Assembly (NCBI RefSeq): GCF_000380245.2
Contig: NZ_HG428751.1
Span: forward strand, 1-12,955
Length of the DNA stretch: 12,955 nucleotides
Origin: Bacillus massiliigorillae
GTDB lineage: Bacteria; Bacillota; Bacilli; Bacillales; DSM-1321
Reading direction: 5' to 3'
The notes below the pieces were generated by a model that did not search any database, had not been told where the DNA came from, and saw only the letters and a list, made by a program, of their open reading frames with translations. Position 1 is the first letter of the stretch. Each line of letters starts with the position of its first letter. This document shows, in pieces, positions 12,930-12,955 of the stretch. The position numbers and the translations under genes were made by a program.

Positions 12930-12955
12930 AGTTGTTTCAAACAACCAATCGTTCA

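Noticed and set aside
1..12955. Phage, transposon, CRISPR, toxin-antitoxin or defence genes
   Set aside because: Every sizeable reading frame not explained as a shadow is a recognised core gene; no transposase, integrase, terminal repeats with duplicated targets, or spaced direct repeats were seen.

Overview
The window is a conserved core segment of a low-GC, endospore-forming Firmicute of the family Bacillaceae. The gene order follows the origin-proximal region of Bacillus subtilis almost gene for gene: yaaC, guaB, dacA, serS, tRNA-Ser, dck/dgk, yaaI, tadA, scr, dnaX, ebfC (yaaK), recR, yaaL, bofA, then an rRNA-operon promoter. bofA, a regulator of pro-sigma-K processing, points to a spore former. 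I cannot name the species; the proteins resemble B. subtilis homologues but diverge enough to be a different genus or a distant species.

Layout. Positions 1-1150 hold yaaC on the minus strand with a likely terminator. The short yaaC/guaB divergent region carries a clear -35 box and a perfect inverted repeat. guaB (IMP dehydrogenase) and dacA (D,D-carboxypeptidase PBP5) each end in a strong intrinsic terminator. A hairpin-rich intergenic element follows, then a serine T-box leader (specifier UCC) that controls serS. Next come tRNA-Ser(UGA) with its own promoter and terminator, a second hairpin-forming intergenic element, and the minus-strand dgk-dck operon (4-nt overlap) with yaaI upstream on the same strand. 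From about 8480 the plus strand carries tadA, the 6S-like signal recognition particle RNA (scr) and the dnaX-ebfC-recR-yaaL cluster. bofA follows after a leader able to fold over its ribosome binding site. The last 185 bases contain tandem promoters typical of an rRNA operon that would begin just beyond the window.

The genes cover nucleotide supply (guaB, dck, dgk), translation (serS, tRNA-Ser, tadA), protein export (scr RNA), cell wall (dacA), replication and repair (dnaX, ebfC, recR) and sporulation (bofA). Compared with B. subtilis, pdxS-pdxT (between dacA and serS) and yaaH (between dgk and yaaI) are missing here.

I found no undescribed multi-gene system, phage, insertion sequence or CRISPR. 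The points most worth a second look are small: a tRNA-Ser(UGA) whose discriminator base is U while the adjacent serS T-box is built for a G discriminator, the alternative hairpins in the bofA leader, the missing pdxST block with a structured element at the junction, and the hairpin between the rRNA promoters.
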